Positions 8,792 through 17,731 are shown, counted from the stretch's first letter. The stretch is 64,000 nt of DNA from Pseudomonas mandelii (GCF_900106065.1 NZ_LT629796.1:1400001-1464000), one strand, 5' to 3'. Program-made: numbers and translations. The notes: generated from the letters alone by a model not told the origin.

Positions 8792-9898
8792 ATGCTGCTT
8801 TCTCTCGAACCCCGTGGCCAGCAATCGCGCCTGATGCTGTGGTGCTCGCCGTTGCTGGCCGCGGCCCTGACTTTGGGCTGCGGCTCGCTGTTGTTTATTG
8901 CGTTGGGTCATGACCCGCTGCTCACGCTGCACACCCTGCTGATTGCGCCGGTCAGCGACTTGTATGGTGTCTCCGAACTGTTGGTCAAAGCGTTGCCTAT
9001 TTTGCTCTGCGCGCTGGGGCTGGCCGTGGCGTATCAGGCGCGGATCTGGAACATCGGCGCCGAAGGCCAATTGCTGCTCGGCGCCCTGGCCGGCAGTGCG
9101 CTGGCGGTGAATATCATCAATATGCAAAGTCGCTGGGCGCTGGTGCTGATCCTGCTGGTCGGCACGTTGGCCGGTGCCGCGTGGGGCGGGCTGACGGCGT
9201 GGTTGCGCACGCGTTTCAATGCCAACGAAATCCTCACCAGCATCATGCTCAATTACATCGCGCTGAACCTGCTGCTGTTCTGCGTGCATGGGCCGTTGAA
9301 GGACCCGGCCGGGTTCAACTTTCCGGAGTCGGCGATGTTCGGCGATGCCAGCCGTTTGCCGCTGTTGATGGAAGACGGCCGGGTTCACGCCGGGGTGTAT
9401 TTCGCCCTGCTCGCGTTGGTGGCGGTCTGGGTTTTGCTGCAGAAAAGCTTTGTCGGTTTCCAGATAAAAGTGCTCGGGCTGGACAAGCGCGCGGCGGGTT
9501 TCGTCGGGTTTCGCGAGAAGCGGCTGATCTGGCTGGCGCTGTTGATCAGCGGCGGATTGGCAGGGCTGGCCGGAGTGAGCGAAGTCACCGGGCCGATCGG
9601 CCAACTGGTGCCGCAGGTCTCGCCGGGTTATGGCTATGCCGCTATCACGGTGGCGTTTCTAGGGCGGCTCAACCCCATCGGCATTCTGTTTTCCAGCCTG
9701 CTGATGGCGTTGCTGTACATCGGCGGCGAGAGCGCGCAGATGAGCATGAACCTGCCGCAAGCCATCACCCAGTTGTTCCAGGGAATGATGCTGTTTTTCC
9801 TGTTGGCCAGTGACGTGCTGATTCTTTACCGACCGCGTTTGAACCTGCGCTGGACTCGCCGCACACAAGCCACCGCTGCACACGCCGGAGCGCTGTGA
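8792..9898 (+). CDS. Nucleoside/purine ABC importer permease 1
   Basis: This 368-residue inner-membrane permease of the BPD_transp_2 family (NupB/YufP type) has about ten hydrophobic segments. The conserved pieces IWNIGAEGQLLLGA near residue 85 and FNANEILTSIMLNYIA near residue 145 are typical of nucleoside importers. The start at 8792 follows a CGGAG ribosome-binding site 11 nt after the ATPase stop. Its stop overlaps the next permease start (TGATG). Confidence 0.9.
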   Translation: MLLSLEPRGQQSRLMLWCSPLLAAALTLGCGSLLFIALGHDPLLTLHTLLIAPVSDLYGVSELLVKALPILLCALGLAVAYQARIWNIGAEGQLLLGALAGSALAVNIINMQSRWALVLILLVGTLAGAAWGGLTAWLRTRFNANEILTSIMLNYIALNLLLFCVHGPLKDPAGFNFPESAMFGDASRLPLLMEDGRVHAGVYFALLALVAVWVLLQKSFVGFQIKVLGLDKRAAGFVGFREKRLIWLALLISGGLAGLAGVSEVTGPIGQLVPQVSPGYGYAAITVAFLGRLNPIGILFSSLLMALLYIGGESAQMSMNLPQAITQLFQGMMLFFLLASDVLILYRPRLNLRWTRRTQATAAHAGAL

Positions 9899-10824
9899 TG
9901 GATATCGATCTGCTGAGCAATATTTTCTACGCCATGGTCCGTTGCGGCACGCCGTTGCTGTTGGTGGCCCTGGGCGAATTGATCTGTGAGAAAAGCGGCG
10001 TCCTGAATCTGGGTCAGGAAGGCATGATGCTGTTTGGCGCAGTGATCGGTTTTATCGTCGCCCTGAACAGCGGCAACCTGTGGCTTGGCGTGTTGCTGGC
10101 GATGCTCGCCGGGATGCTGTTGTCGTCGCTGTTTGCGCTGGTGGCGCTGGTGTTCAATGCCAATCAGGTGGCCACCGGATTGGCGCTGACGATTTTCGGC
10201 GTGGGCCTGTCGACGTTTGTTGGCGCGGCGTGGGTCGGTAAACCGCTGGCCGGTTTTGAGCCGGTGGCGATTCCTTACCTGAGTGAAATCCCTTTGATCG
10301 GGCGAATGCTGTTCGCCCAGGATCTGCTGGTGTACCTGTCGTTCGCGTTGTTTGCGCTGGTGGCGTGGGTGATTCTGAAAAGTCGCGTCGGGCTGATCTT
10401 ACAAGCGGTCGGGGAAAGCCCGGAGGCGGCCAGTGCCATGGGCTTGCCGGTGTTGGGTGTGCGTGCACTGGCGGTGCTGTTTGGCGGCGCGATGGCCGGT
10501 TTGGCGGGGGCTTATTTGTCCCTGGCCTATACGCCGATGTGGGCGGAAAACATGAGTGCCGGCCGTGGCTGGATTGCCTTGGCGCTGGTGGTGTTTGCCA
10601 GTTGGCGAGTGTGGCGATTGCTGCTGGGGGCGTACCTGTTCGGGCTCGCGAGCATCCTGCACCTGGTGGCGCAGGGGTTGGGGCTGGCGATTCCGTCGAG
10701 CCTGTTGGCGATGTTGCCGTATGTCGCGACCATTGTGGTGTTGGTGCTGTTGTCGCGGGACGCGGTGCGCACACGGTTGTATGCGCCGGTGTCGTTGGGG
10801 CAGCCGTGGCAGGCGGGGCATTAA
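9898..10824 (+). CDS. Nucleoside/purine ABC importer permease 2
   Basis: This 308-residue permease of the BPD_transp_2 family (NupC/YufQ type) has the conserved segments CGTPLLLVALGELICEKSG and LNLGQEGMMLFGA near residues 18-50 and an AGRGWIALALV motif near residue 222. The ATG overlaps the upstream stop by one base; a GTG three bases earlier is a possible alternative. It pairs with permease 1 to form the membrane channel. A REP element follows, so this is probably the operon end. Confidence 0.9.
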   Translation: MDIDLLSNIFYAMVRCGTPLLLVALGELICEKSGVLNLGQEGMMLFGAVIGFIVALNSGNLWLGVLLAMLAGMLLSSLFALVALVFNANQVATGLALTIFGVGLSTFVGAAWVGKPLAGFEPVAIPYLSEIPLIGRMLFAQDLLVYLSFALFALVAWVILKSRVGLILQAVGESPEAASAMGLPVLGVRALAVLFGGAMAGLAGAYLSLAYTPMWAENMSAGRGWIALALVVFASWRVWRLLLGAYLFGLASILHLVAQGLGLAIPSSLLAMLPYVATIVVLVLLSRDAVRTRLYAPVSLGQPWQAGH

Positions 10825-10838
10825 GGTTGACCCGGCCG

Positions 10839-10948
10839 GCCTCTTCGCGGGCAAGCCTCGCTCCTACAGGTTTTGCGCAATCGCTGAAATCGGCACTGGA
10901 CCTGTAGGAGCGAGCGGCGCGGCGATCCGACTTGCCCGCGAAGGCTGT
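10839..10948. repeat. REP doublet overlapping the end of a gene
   Basis: Facing arms ttcgcgggcaagcctcgctcctaca (left) and tgtaggagcgag...ttgcccgcgaa (right) form an inverted pair. Its left part lies between the permease and the next gene. The right part is read through by the C-terminal codons of the leftward membrane protein at 10864-11337. Confidence 0.85.
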
Positions 10949-11337
10949 CGAACCGGCAACACTTGAGCCACGCCCCACGCCAATTCAAAGACCAGAAAAA
11001 TCACCAACAGCGAACTGGCGCCATGGACCAAGGCATAAAGCTGCCAAGCCGAAAACAGAAACCGCCCCACCGCGTCATACCGACCAAACACCTGCTGCGG
11101 ATCACGAATCCGCAGCACCGCCCACACGCACACAATCGACCCCAGCAGATTCGCCATCAACATGTGCATCGGCGCGAACGGCGGCAAATCGCCCGGCAAA
11201 TCGAACGCCTGACTCACACTCAACAACACCCCGTGCAACGCGGCAAAACTCCACGGCGTGATAAACGCTGCCGTCACGATCAAGTCATACCAGGCGCTGC
11301 CCCGCACCACCCGGCGATATTGCGTTGAAGTCCACAT
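10864..11337 (-). CDS. Small membrane protein of unknown function
   Basis: This 157-residue protein has four predicted hydrophobic segments (roughly residues 18-40, 55-75, 93-112 and 113-128). I do not recognise the family. The last ~28 residues are encoded inside a REP element and so are not family sequence; the repeat seems to have removed the original stop. It is divergent from a MerR regulator across 80 bp, a layout in which the regulator often controls the neighbour. Confidence 0.65.
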   Translation of the reverse strand: MWTSTQYRRVVRGSAWYDLIVTAAFITPWSFAALHGVLLSVSQAFDLPGDLPPFAPMHMLMANLLGSIVCVWAVLRIRDPQQVFGRYDAVGRFLFSAWQLYALVHGASSLLVIFLVFELAWGVAQVLPVRQPSRASRIAAPLAPTGPVPISAIAQNL

Positions 11338-11377
11338 CGGCCTTGCTCCATAAATTCAGGGAGCAACAAGGCTAAAG

Positions 11378-11395
11378 CCTGGAGTATGCTCCAGG
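11378..11395. promoter_or_regulatory. Palindromic operator for the adjacent MerR regulator
   Basis: The sequence cctggag-tatg-ctccagg is a perfect 7-bp dyad with a 4-nt centre, in the 80-bp gap between the divergent membrane-protein and merR genes. MerR proteins bind dyads like this within over-long promoter spacers. Assignment to the adjacent regulator is an inference from position. Confidence 0.6.
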
Positions 11396-11417
11396 GTCAA
11401 GCCCCTCTTGAGACGTC

Positions 11418-11771
11418 ATGATGCGCATCGGTGAATTAGCCCAGGCCAGCGCCGTCAGCCGCGACACGCTGCGCTTCTACGAGCAGCGCGGACTGATCGC
11501 CGCACAACGCAGTGCCAACGGCTATCGCGACTACCCGCCAGACATGGTGCAACTGGTGTTGTACATCAAGACAGCTCAACGGTTGGGCTTTACCCTCGGC
11601 GAGATCGGCAACAGCGTCGCCACGATATGGCAATCGCCGGATCCTGACAGCGCCGTCACGCAGTTGCTGCAAGACAAACTCAAGCTGATTGAAACCCGTA
11701 TGGACGAACTCGGTGCATTGCGCCACGAGTTGCAACAACGGCTCGGTCAGCGTTGTCCACTGAGCCCATGA
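11418..11771 (+). CDS. MerR-family transcriptional regulator
   Basis: This 117-residue regulator has the MerR HTH (MRIGELAQASAVSRDTLRFYEQRGL, residues 2-25, in two parts) and a C-terminal dimerisation coiled coil from about residue 80. Cysteine content is low (one near the C-terminus), so it is unlikely to be a metal sensor of the CueR or ZntR type. The SDR gene starts 25 bp downstream and is probably cotranscribed and controlled with it. Confidence 0.85.
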   Translation: MMRIGELAQASAVSRDTLRFYEQRGLIAAQRSANGYRDYPPDMVQLVLYIKTAQRLGFTLGEIGNSVATIWQSPDPDSAVTQLLQDKLKLIETRMDELGALRHELQQRLGQRCPLSP

Positions 11772-11796
11772 TCCTCATTTATCAAGGAAGCCACTC

Positions 11797-12483
11797 ATGT
11801 CCAAGGCAAAAACCGCACTCATCATCGGTGCCTCCCGGGGCCTGGGCCTCGGCCTGGTGAAAACCCTGCTGGCCGACGGCTGGCAAGTCACCGCCACCGT
11901 GCGCAACCCGCAGAACGCCGAGGCGCTGCAGGCGTTGGGCAAGGTGCGGATCGAGAAGCTCGACATGGACGATCAGCAGGCGGTCATCGCCCTGAGCCAA
12001 CAGCTCAAGGGTGAAGTGTTCGATTTGCTATTCGTGAATGCCGGGGTCAAGGGGCCGGACGTTCAGACGCCGGGCGGCGCGACGTTGGCCGAGGTCGGTC
12101 AATTGTTCTTCACCAACGCCGTGGCGCCGATCAACCTGGCACAACGTTTTGCCGGGCAGATTCGCCCGGAGACCGGCGTGCTGGCGTTCATGAGCTCGGT
12201 GCTGGGCAGCGTGACCATGCCGGACGCGCCGGAGCTGGCGTTGTACAAGGCCAGTAAAGCGGCGCTGAATTCCATGACCAACAGCTTCGTTACGCAACTG
12301 GGCGAGCAGAAACTCACCGTGCTGTCGTTGCATCCGGGTTGGGTGAAGACCGACATGGGCGGTGAAGGCGCCGATATCGACGTGGAAACCAGTACGCGCG
12401 GGTTGGTCGATCAGGTGAATGCGTACACCGGCAAGGGTGGACATCACTTCGTGAACTACAGAGGCGAAACCATTCCCTGGTAA
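11797..12483 (+). CDS. Short-chain dehydrogenase/reductase
   Basis: This 228-residue classical SDR has the NAD(P)-binding motif GASRGLGLG at residues 10-18, an NAGVKGP segment near residue 77 and the catalytic YKASK motif near residue 149. The conserved HPGWVKTDMGG segment suggests the carbonyl-reductase-like group. The substrate is unknown. It follows the MerR gene closely, so it may be induced by the same signal. Confidence 0.85.
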   Translation: MSKAKTALIIGASRGLGLGLVKTLLADGWQVTATVRNPQNAEALQALGKVRIEKLDMDDQQAVIALSQQLKGEVFDLLFVNAGVKGPDVQTPGGATLAEVGQLFFTNAVAPINLAQRFAGQIRPETGVLAFMSSVLGSVTMPDAPELALYKASKAALNSMTNSFVTQLGEQKLTVLSLHPGWVKTDMGGEGADIDVETSTRGLVDQVNAYTGKGGHHFVNYRGETIPW

Positions 12484-12670
12484 ACACCACCCTCGCGCCT
12501 ACAGGATTTCATTCCACATAAGGTTTGCGTCGTCTGGTCGGGCAGGACTTGCCGGCCAGGCGGTTTTGTTTGAAACTCCGCACCTCGTCCCCGCGGCGAC
12601 CCTGGATCAGCAGACAGGGTAATCACTGAGCTGGCTAACCTGAACCCCACTTTCAGAGGAGCCGGCCAAC

Positions 12671-14029
12671 ATGCCTGCGACCCGTACCTGGCTAAAAAAT
12701 CCCCTCGCCATTTTCACTGCCAATGACCTCGATGCCCGTGGCGGCCTGGTGGTGCAAGACGGCGTGATCGTCGAAGTGCTCGCCGCTGGCCAGCAACCGT
12801 CCGCGCCCTGCGGACACGTCTTCGATGCCCGCGAGCATGTGATCCTGCCGGGACTGATCAACACCCATCACCACTTCTATCAAACCCTGACCCGCGCCTG
12901 GGCGCCGGTGGTCAATCAGCCGTTGTTCCCGTGGCTGAAAACCCTCTACCCGGTCTGGGCCCGCCTCACCCCTGAAAAACTCGCCCTCGCCACGAAAGTC
13001 GCGCTGGCTGAGTTGCTGCTGTCCGGCTGCACCACCGCCGCCGATCACCACTACCTGTTCCCGGAAGGCCTGGAAAACGCGATCGACGTGCAAGTCGAAA
13101 GCGTTCGCGAACTGGGCATGCGCGCCATGCTGACGCGCGGGTCCATGAGCCTGGGTGAAAAGGACGGCGGCCTGCCACCGCAGCAGACCGTGCAGGAAGG
13201 CGAAGTGATCCTCGCGGACAGCCAGCGCTTGATCGCCGAGTACCACGAGCGTGGTGATGGTGCGCAAATCCAGATCGCCCTGGCGCCGTGTTCGCCGTTT
13301 TCGGTGACACCGGAAATCATGTCCGCCAGCGCCGAACTCGCGAACAAACTCGACGTGCGTCTGCACACGCATCTGGCCGAAACCCTCGACGAAGAAGACT
13401 TCTGCCTGCAACGCTTCGGCCTGCGCACCGTGGATTATCTGGACAGCGTCGGCTGGCTCGGCCCGCGCACCTGGCTCGCGCACGGCATCCACTTCAACCC
13501 GGACGAAATCGCCCGCCTCGGCGCCGCCGGCACCGGGATTTGCCATTGCCCGAGTTCGAACATGCGCCTGGCCTCCGGCATTTGCCCGACCCTGGACCTG
13601 ACCGCTGCCGGTGCGTTGCTCGGCCTGGGCGTGGATGGATCGGCGTCCAACGATGCGTCGAACATGATGCTCGAAACCCGTCAGGCGCTATACATTCAGC
13701 GGCTACGTTATGGCGCGCAGAAGATCACCCCGGAACTGGTTCTCGGTTGGGCAACCAAGGGTTCGGCGAGTTTGTTGGGGCGTTCCGATATCGGCGAACT
13801 GGCGGTGGGCAAGCAGGCGGATCTGGCGTTGTTCAAGCTCGATGAGCTGCGCTTCTCCGGCAGTCATGATCCGGTGTCGGCGTTGCTGCTGTGCGGTGCT
13901 GATCGCGCGGATCGGGTGATGATTGGTGGCAAATGGCGGGTGATTGACGGGCAGGTTGAAGGGCTGGATCTCAAAGGCCTGATCGCCGATCACAGCCAGG
14001 CGGCCCGGCAGCTAATCGCCGGCGTCTGA
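12671..14029 (+). CDS. 8-oxoguanine deaminase
   Basis: This 452-residue amidohydrolase-superfamily enzyme resembles the P. aeruginosa PA0142 group, which hydrolyses 8-oxoguanine to urate and ammonia. The metal ligands are visible: HHH in GLINTHHHFY near residue 65, THLAET near residue 237, HGIHF near residue 273 and the aspartate in GVDGSASND near residue 323. A GAGGAG-type ribosome-binding site precedes 12671. It sits among purine import and adenine deaminase genes, which fits purine salvage or oxidised-base clearance. The exact substrate is assigned by family resemblance. Confidence 0.85.
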   Translation: MPATRTWLKNPLAIFTANDLDARGGLVVQDGVIVEVLAAGQQPSAPCGHVFDAREHVILPGLINTHHHFYQTLTRAWAPVVNQPLFPWLKTLYPVWARLTPEKLALATKVALAELLLSGCTTAADHHYLFPEGLENAIDVQVESVRELGMRAMLTRGSMSLGEKDGGLPPQQTVQEGEVILADSQRLIAEYHERGDGAQIQIALAPCSPFSVTPEIMSASAELANKLDVRLHTHLAETLDEEDFCLQRFGLRTVDYLDSVGWLGPRTWLAHGIHFNPDEIARLGAAGTGICHCPSSNMRLASGICPTLDLTAAGALLGLGVDGSASNDASNMMLETRQALYIQRLRYGAQKITPELVLGWATKGSASLLGRSDIGELAVGKQADLALFKLDELRFSGSHDPVSALLLCGADRADRVMIGGKWRVIDGQVEGLDLKGLIADHSQAARQLIAGV

Positions 14030-14045
14030 TACAACACAAATCAAA

Positions 14046-14137
14046 CTGTAGGAGTGAGCCTGCTCGCGATAGCGGTGTGTCAGACACCCTCAATGTCGAC
14101 TGACACACCGCTATCGCGAGCAGGCTCACTCCTACAG
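14046..14137. repeat. REP doublet with perfect 37-bp arms
   Basis: Arms of 37 bp (14046-14082 and 14101-14137) are exact reverse complements around an 18-nt loop. Each arm begins ctgtaggagtgagcctgctc. It lies between two convergent genes, so its RNA hairpin could end or protect both transcripts, which is an inference. Confidence 0.92.
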
Positions 14138-14153
14138 GGGATTTGTGGTGTGT

Positions 14154-15242
14154 TCAGAGGCCCAGCAGCGACAACATGATGAACGTCGCAAACAACACAA
14201 AATGGGTCATGCCTTCGATGGCATTGGTTTCACCGTCGTTGAGGTTGATCGCGCTGACGATCAGGGTGAGGAAGATCATCACCGTCTGCACCGGGGTCAT
14301 CGCCATCTGAAACGGCTGGCCGGTGTAGAGCGCCATCGCTTCCATCACCGGCACCGTCAGGATCACCGTCGACAATGACGCGCCCATGGCGATGTTGACC
14401 ACCGATTGCATCCGGTTGGCCAAGGCCGCGCGCAATGCCGTCAGGATCTCCGGCGCCGCGGAAATGGCCGCCACCAGAATCGCCGTAATCACCGGCGGAG
14501 CACCCGTGCCTTCCAGGCCCAGGTCGAGGGTCTTGGACATCACTTCGGCCAAGGCGCCGATCACCACAACGCCGAACACCAACGTACCGATACTCAGCGC
14601 CAGATTGACCGGTTCAGGTTCCTCCTCCGGGACTTTCCTGCGGCGTTTTTCCGGGTAGCTGTAGCTGAAGAAGTAACTGTGCGGCCCGACCTGCATACGC
14701 AGGAACAGGGTGTAGAGCACGACCATCGCGCCAATCGTGAACGCCGAATACAGCTTCCAGTTAGCTTCGGGAATGAACTCCGGCACCACCATGGAAACGC
14801 CCATGGCGGTGAGGATCATCACGCTGTAACTGCGGGCCGAGTCGTCGTTGTACGACTGCTCACCGTGCTTGATCCCACCCATCAACGCGGCCAGGCCGAG
14901 GATGCCGTTGATGTCGAGCATCACCGCCGAGTAAATCGTGTCGCGCACCAGGGTTGGCGAGGCTTCGTTACTCATCATGATCGCCAGGATCACCACTTCC
15001 ACCAGCACGGCGGCCAGGGTCAGGATCATGGTGCCGTAAGGGTCGCCGACTTTTTCCGCGAGCAGTTCGGCGTGATGGGCGACACGCATGGAGGCGACGA
15101 CGATGAAGGCAATCAGCACCAGGCCAGCGGTCAGCGCGATGGGCTGGCCGCTGTGCAGCATCCAGTGTTCCAGTGGATAAGCGACGAGCGCGGCAATCAC
15201 GGCCAGCAACAGAAACTTTTCTTGCTTGAGGAGTGTGAGCAT
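14154..15242 (-). CDS. chaA: Calcium/sodium:proton antiporter, ChaA type
   Basis: This 362-residue inner-membrane protein of the CaCA superfamily has about eleven hydrophobic segments and the paired alpha-repeat motifs: GDPYGTMILTLAAVLVEV with nearby acidic residue near 67-84, and the second repeat AAISAAPEILTALRAALANR near residues 255-274. An acidic loop EEEPEP lies between the halves, near residue 207. The family exports Ca2+, Na+ or K+ against protons. It is monocistronic and convergent with the 8-oxoguanine deaminase. Confidence 0.88.
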   Translation of the reverse strand: MLTLLKQEKFLLLAVIAALVAYPLEHWMLHSGQPIALTAGLVLIAFIVVASMRVAHHAELLAEKVGDPYGTMILTLAAVLVEVVILAIMMSNEASPTLVRDTIYSAVMLDINGILGLAALMGGIKHGEQSYNDDSARSYSVMILTAMGVSMVVPEFIPEANWKLYSAFTIGAMVVLYTLFLRMQVGPHSYFFSYSYPEKRRRKVPEEEPEPVNLALSIGTLVFGVVVIGALAEVMSKTLDLGLEGTGAPPVITAILVAAISAAPEILTALRAALANRMQSVVNIAMGASLSTVILTVPVMEAMALYTGQPFQMAMTPVQTVMIFLTLIVSAINLNDGETNAIEGMTHFVLFATFIMLSLLGL

Positions 15243-15378
15243 TGCGGGCCTTTTGTGCCGAGTGAAGCGATCAGGGTGATGAGCTACTGACTGCGGGGCG
15301 GCGCTAACGTTTCGTTACACCTTAGCGCACCAGTGGATGGCAGCAGGTTTGACACGTGCACTTTTATTGGCCTTGCGG

Positions 15379-15450
15379 GCTCTTCGCGGGCAAGCCTCGC
15401 TCCTACAGGTTGGCGTCGCTCTTGTAGGAACGAGGCTTGCCCGCGAAGGC
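15379..15450. repeat. REP doublet
   Basis: Facing arms tcttcgcgggcaagcctcgctcctaca and tgtaggaacgaggcttgcccgcgaagg flank a 12-nt centre. It lies in the 297-bp gap between the divergent chaA and BMP genes. No gene is seen in the rest of that gap. Confidence 0.88.
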
Positions 15451-15539
15451 CATTACACGGTTTCGGCGTTTTTGTTGTCCTGTTGGTCAGCAATTTGCAT
15501 TGCCTCTGCCCACCTCACAACAACATGGAGTTCGAATTC

Positions 15540-16622
15540 ATGCACAAACGTCCGTTGAAGAAGCTGCTTTGCGCCGTTGCCGCGGCTATTGGTCTGAGCG
15601 CGAGCCTGACCGCCAGCGCCGCCGACCCGCTGAAAGTCGGCTTCGTCTATATCGGCCCGATTGGTGACCACGGCTGGACGTATCAGCATGAACAGGGGCG
15701 CAAGGCGCTGGCCGAGAAGTTCGGCAATCAGATCACCACCAACTATGTGGAGAACGTCGCCGAAGGTGCCGACGCCGAGCGAGTGATCCGCAACATGGCC
15801 AAGGACAACTACGACCTGATCTTCACCACGTCGTTCGGCTACATGAACCCGACCCTGAAAGTCGCCAAGCAGTTTCCCAAGGTGACCTTCGAACACGCCA
15901 CCGGCTACAAGCAGGACAAGAACCTGGGCACCTACCTGGCGCGCACGTATGAAGGTCGCTACGTCGGCGGTTTCCTCGCGGCGAAGATGACCAAGACCAA
16001 GAAGATCGGCTACGTCGCGTCCTTCCCTATCCCGGAAGTGATCCGCGACATCAACGCTATTCAACTGGCCCTGAACAAATACAACCCAGGCACCGAGATC
16101 AAGGTGGTATGGGTCAACTCGTGGTTCGATCCGGGCAAGGAAGCCGACGCCGCCAACGCACTGATCGACCAGGGCGTCGACGTGGTGTTCCAGCACACCG
16201 ACAGCCCGGCACCGATTCAGGCAGCCGAACGCCGCGGCGTGTATGCCGTGGGCTACGCTTCGGACATGGCGCACTTCGGGCCGAAAGCGGTGCTGACGTC
16301 GATCGTCAACGACTGGGGGCCGCATTACATTCAAGCGACCCAAAGCGTGCTCGACCAGACCTGGAAATCGCAGGATTACTGGGGCGGTTTGAAAGAAGGC
16401 ACAGTTGAACTGCCGATCAGCGACCTGGTGCCAGCGGCGGTGAAAACCGAGGCCGAGCAGATCATTGCGGACATCAAGAGCGGCGCCTTCCACCCGTTCA
16501 CCGGGCCGATCAAGGATCAGGCCGGAACCGAAAAAATCCCGACGGGCGCGACGGCAAGCAATGCGGAACTGGCGTCGATGAACTACTACGTTGAAGGGAT
16601 GAAGGCCGACATTCCGAAGTAG
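15540..16622 (+). CDS. BMP-family ABC importer substrate-binding protein
   Basis: This 360-residue periplasmic protein starts with a Sec signal peptide (KRPLKKLLCAVAAAIGL, cleaved after ...LTASA near residue 25). The mature protein begins DPLKVGFVYIGPIGDHGWTYQHE, the BMP/Med domain of nucleoside-binding proteins. The signal peptide has no lipobox at its cleavage site, unlike many Gram-positive BMP lipoproteins. The start at 15540 has GGAG 9 nt upstream. It is not next to its likely partners, the ATPase/permease operon at 7215-10824, but no other importer components lie near it. Confidence 0.9.
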   Translation: MHKRPLKKLLCAVAAAIGLSASLTASAADPLKVGFVYIGPIGDHGWTYQHEQGRKALAEKFGNQITTNYVENVAEGADAERVIRNMAKDNYDLIFTTSFGYMNPTLKVAKQFPKVTFEHATGYKQDKNLGTYLARTYEGRYVGGFLAAKMTKTKKIGYVASFPIPEVIRDINAIQLALNKYNPGTEIKVVWVNSWFDPGKEADAANALIDQGVDVVFQHTDSPAPIQAAERRGVYAVGYASDMAHFGPKAVLTSIVNDWGPHYIQATQSVLDQTWKSQDYWGGLKEGTVELPISDLVPAAVKTEAEQIIADIKSGAFHPFTGPIKDQAGTEKIPTGATASNAELASMNYYVEGMKADIPK

Positions 16623-16644
16623 CTCCCCAACCCAACACAAAACC

Positions 16645-16736
16645 CTGTAGCAGTGAGCCTGCTCGCGATGGCGGAGTGTCAGACGCTATCAATGTCGACT
16701 GACACGCCGCGATCGCGAGCAGGCTCACTCCTACAA
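16645..16736. repeat. REP doublet
   Basis: Arms ctgtagcagtgagcctgctcgcgatgg and gcgatcgcgagcaggctcactcctaca face each other around a gtcagacgc..gtcgactgac centre, the same type as 14046-14137 but with mismatches in the arms. Confidence 0.88.
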
Positions 16737-16765
16737 TGAATTTTCAGCGTTCTTGAGAATTCCGC

Positions 16766-17731
16766 ATGAACCAACTCCCGATCATCGACATTGCCCCGCT
16801 CTACAGCGAAGACCAACACGCTTGGAAGTCCGTTGCCGAAAAGATCGATCGCGCCTGCCGCGACTGGGGCTTTTTCTACATCAAGGGGCATCCGATCTCC
16901 GCGTCACGCATCCACGCTGTGCTCGACCATGCCCAACGCTTCTTCGCCTTGCCCACCGCCGAAAAGCTCAAGATCGACATCACCCAGACTCGCCACCATC
17001 GCGGCTACGGTGCCATTGCCACCGAGCAACTCGACCCGAGCAAACCCAGCGACCTGAAAGAAACCTTCGACATGGGCCTGCACCTGCCGGCCGACCACCC
17101 GCAAGTACTGGCGGAAAAACCGCTGCGCGGTCCCAACCGCCATCCCTCGATGCCCGGCTGGGAAGTGCTGATGGAACAACATTACATCGACATGCAGGCC
17201 CTCGCCCAAACCCTGCTGCGTGCCATGACCCTGGCGCTGAACATCGAGCGCGACTTCTTCGACACGCGCTTCAATGAACCGGTCAGCGTGCTGCGGATGA
17301 TCCATTATCCGCCGCGCCATACCGCCAGCTCCGAGGAGCAGCAAGGCGCCGGCGCCCACACCGATTACGGCTGCATTACCCTGCTGTACCAGGACGCCGC
17401 CGGTGGCCTGCAAGTGCGCAACGTCAAAGGCGAATGGATCGACGCGCCGCCGATCGAAGGCACGTTCGTGGTCAACCTCGGCGACATGATGGCCCACTGG
17501 AGCAATGACCGTTACCTGTCGACGCCGCACCGGGTGATCAGCCCGCTGGGCGTCGATCGTTACTCGATGCCATTCTTCGCCGAACCACACCCCGATACGC
17601 CCATTGAATGCCTGCCCGGTTGCCAGGACGAATCGCACCCGGCGAAGTACCCGGCCACTACCTGCGCTGAATTCCTGCTCTCGCGCTTCGCCGAGACCTA
17701 CGCCTATCGACGGGAACAGACGGTGGTGTGA
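16766..17731 (+). CDS. 2-oxoglutarate/Fe(II)-type oxygenase (isopenicillin-N-synthase-like), substrate unknown
   Basis: This 321-residue enzyme has the DIOX_N domain (residues 4-120) and a 2OG-Fe(II) oxygenase core. The iron facial triad is visible as H198-x-D200 in GAHTDYG and H255 in TPHRVIS, and the RYSMPFF motif (Arg near 265) fits 2-oxoglutarate binding. Family members oxidise many small molecules. It lies between the purine-binding protein and adenine deaminase, and P. aeruginosa has the same order (PA0147-PA0148), so a purine-related substrate is plausible but unproven. Confidence 0.85.
   Translation: MNQLPIIDIAPLYSEDQHAWKSVAEKIDRACRDWGFFYIKGHPISASRIHAVLDHAQRFFALPTAEKLKIDITQTRHHRGYGAIATEQLDPSKPSDLKETFDMGLHLPADHPQVLAEKPLRGPNRHPSMPGWEVLMEQHYIDMQALAQTLLRAMTLALNIERDFFDTRFNEPVSVLRMIHYPPRHTASSEEQQGAGAHTDYGCITLLYQDAAGGLQVRNVKGEWIDAPPIEGTFVVNLGDMMAHWSNDRYLSTPHRVISPLGVDRYSMPFFAEPHPDTPIECLPGCQDESHPAKYPATTCAEFLLSRFAETYAYRREQTVV

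Noticed and set aside
15243..15539. Extra small gene between chaA and the BMP gene
   Set aside because: Frames here read through a REP doublet and have no family sequence.
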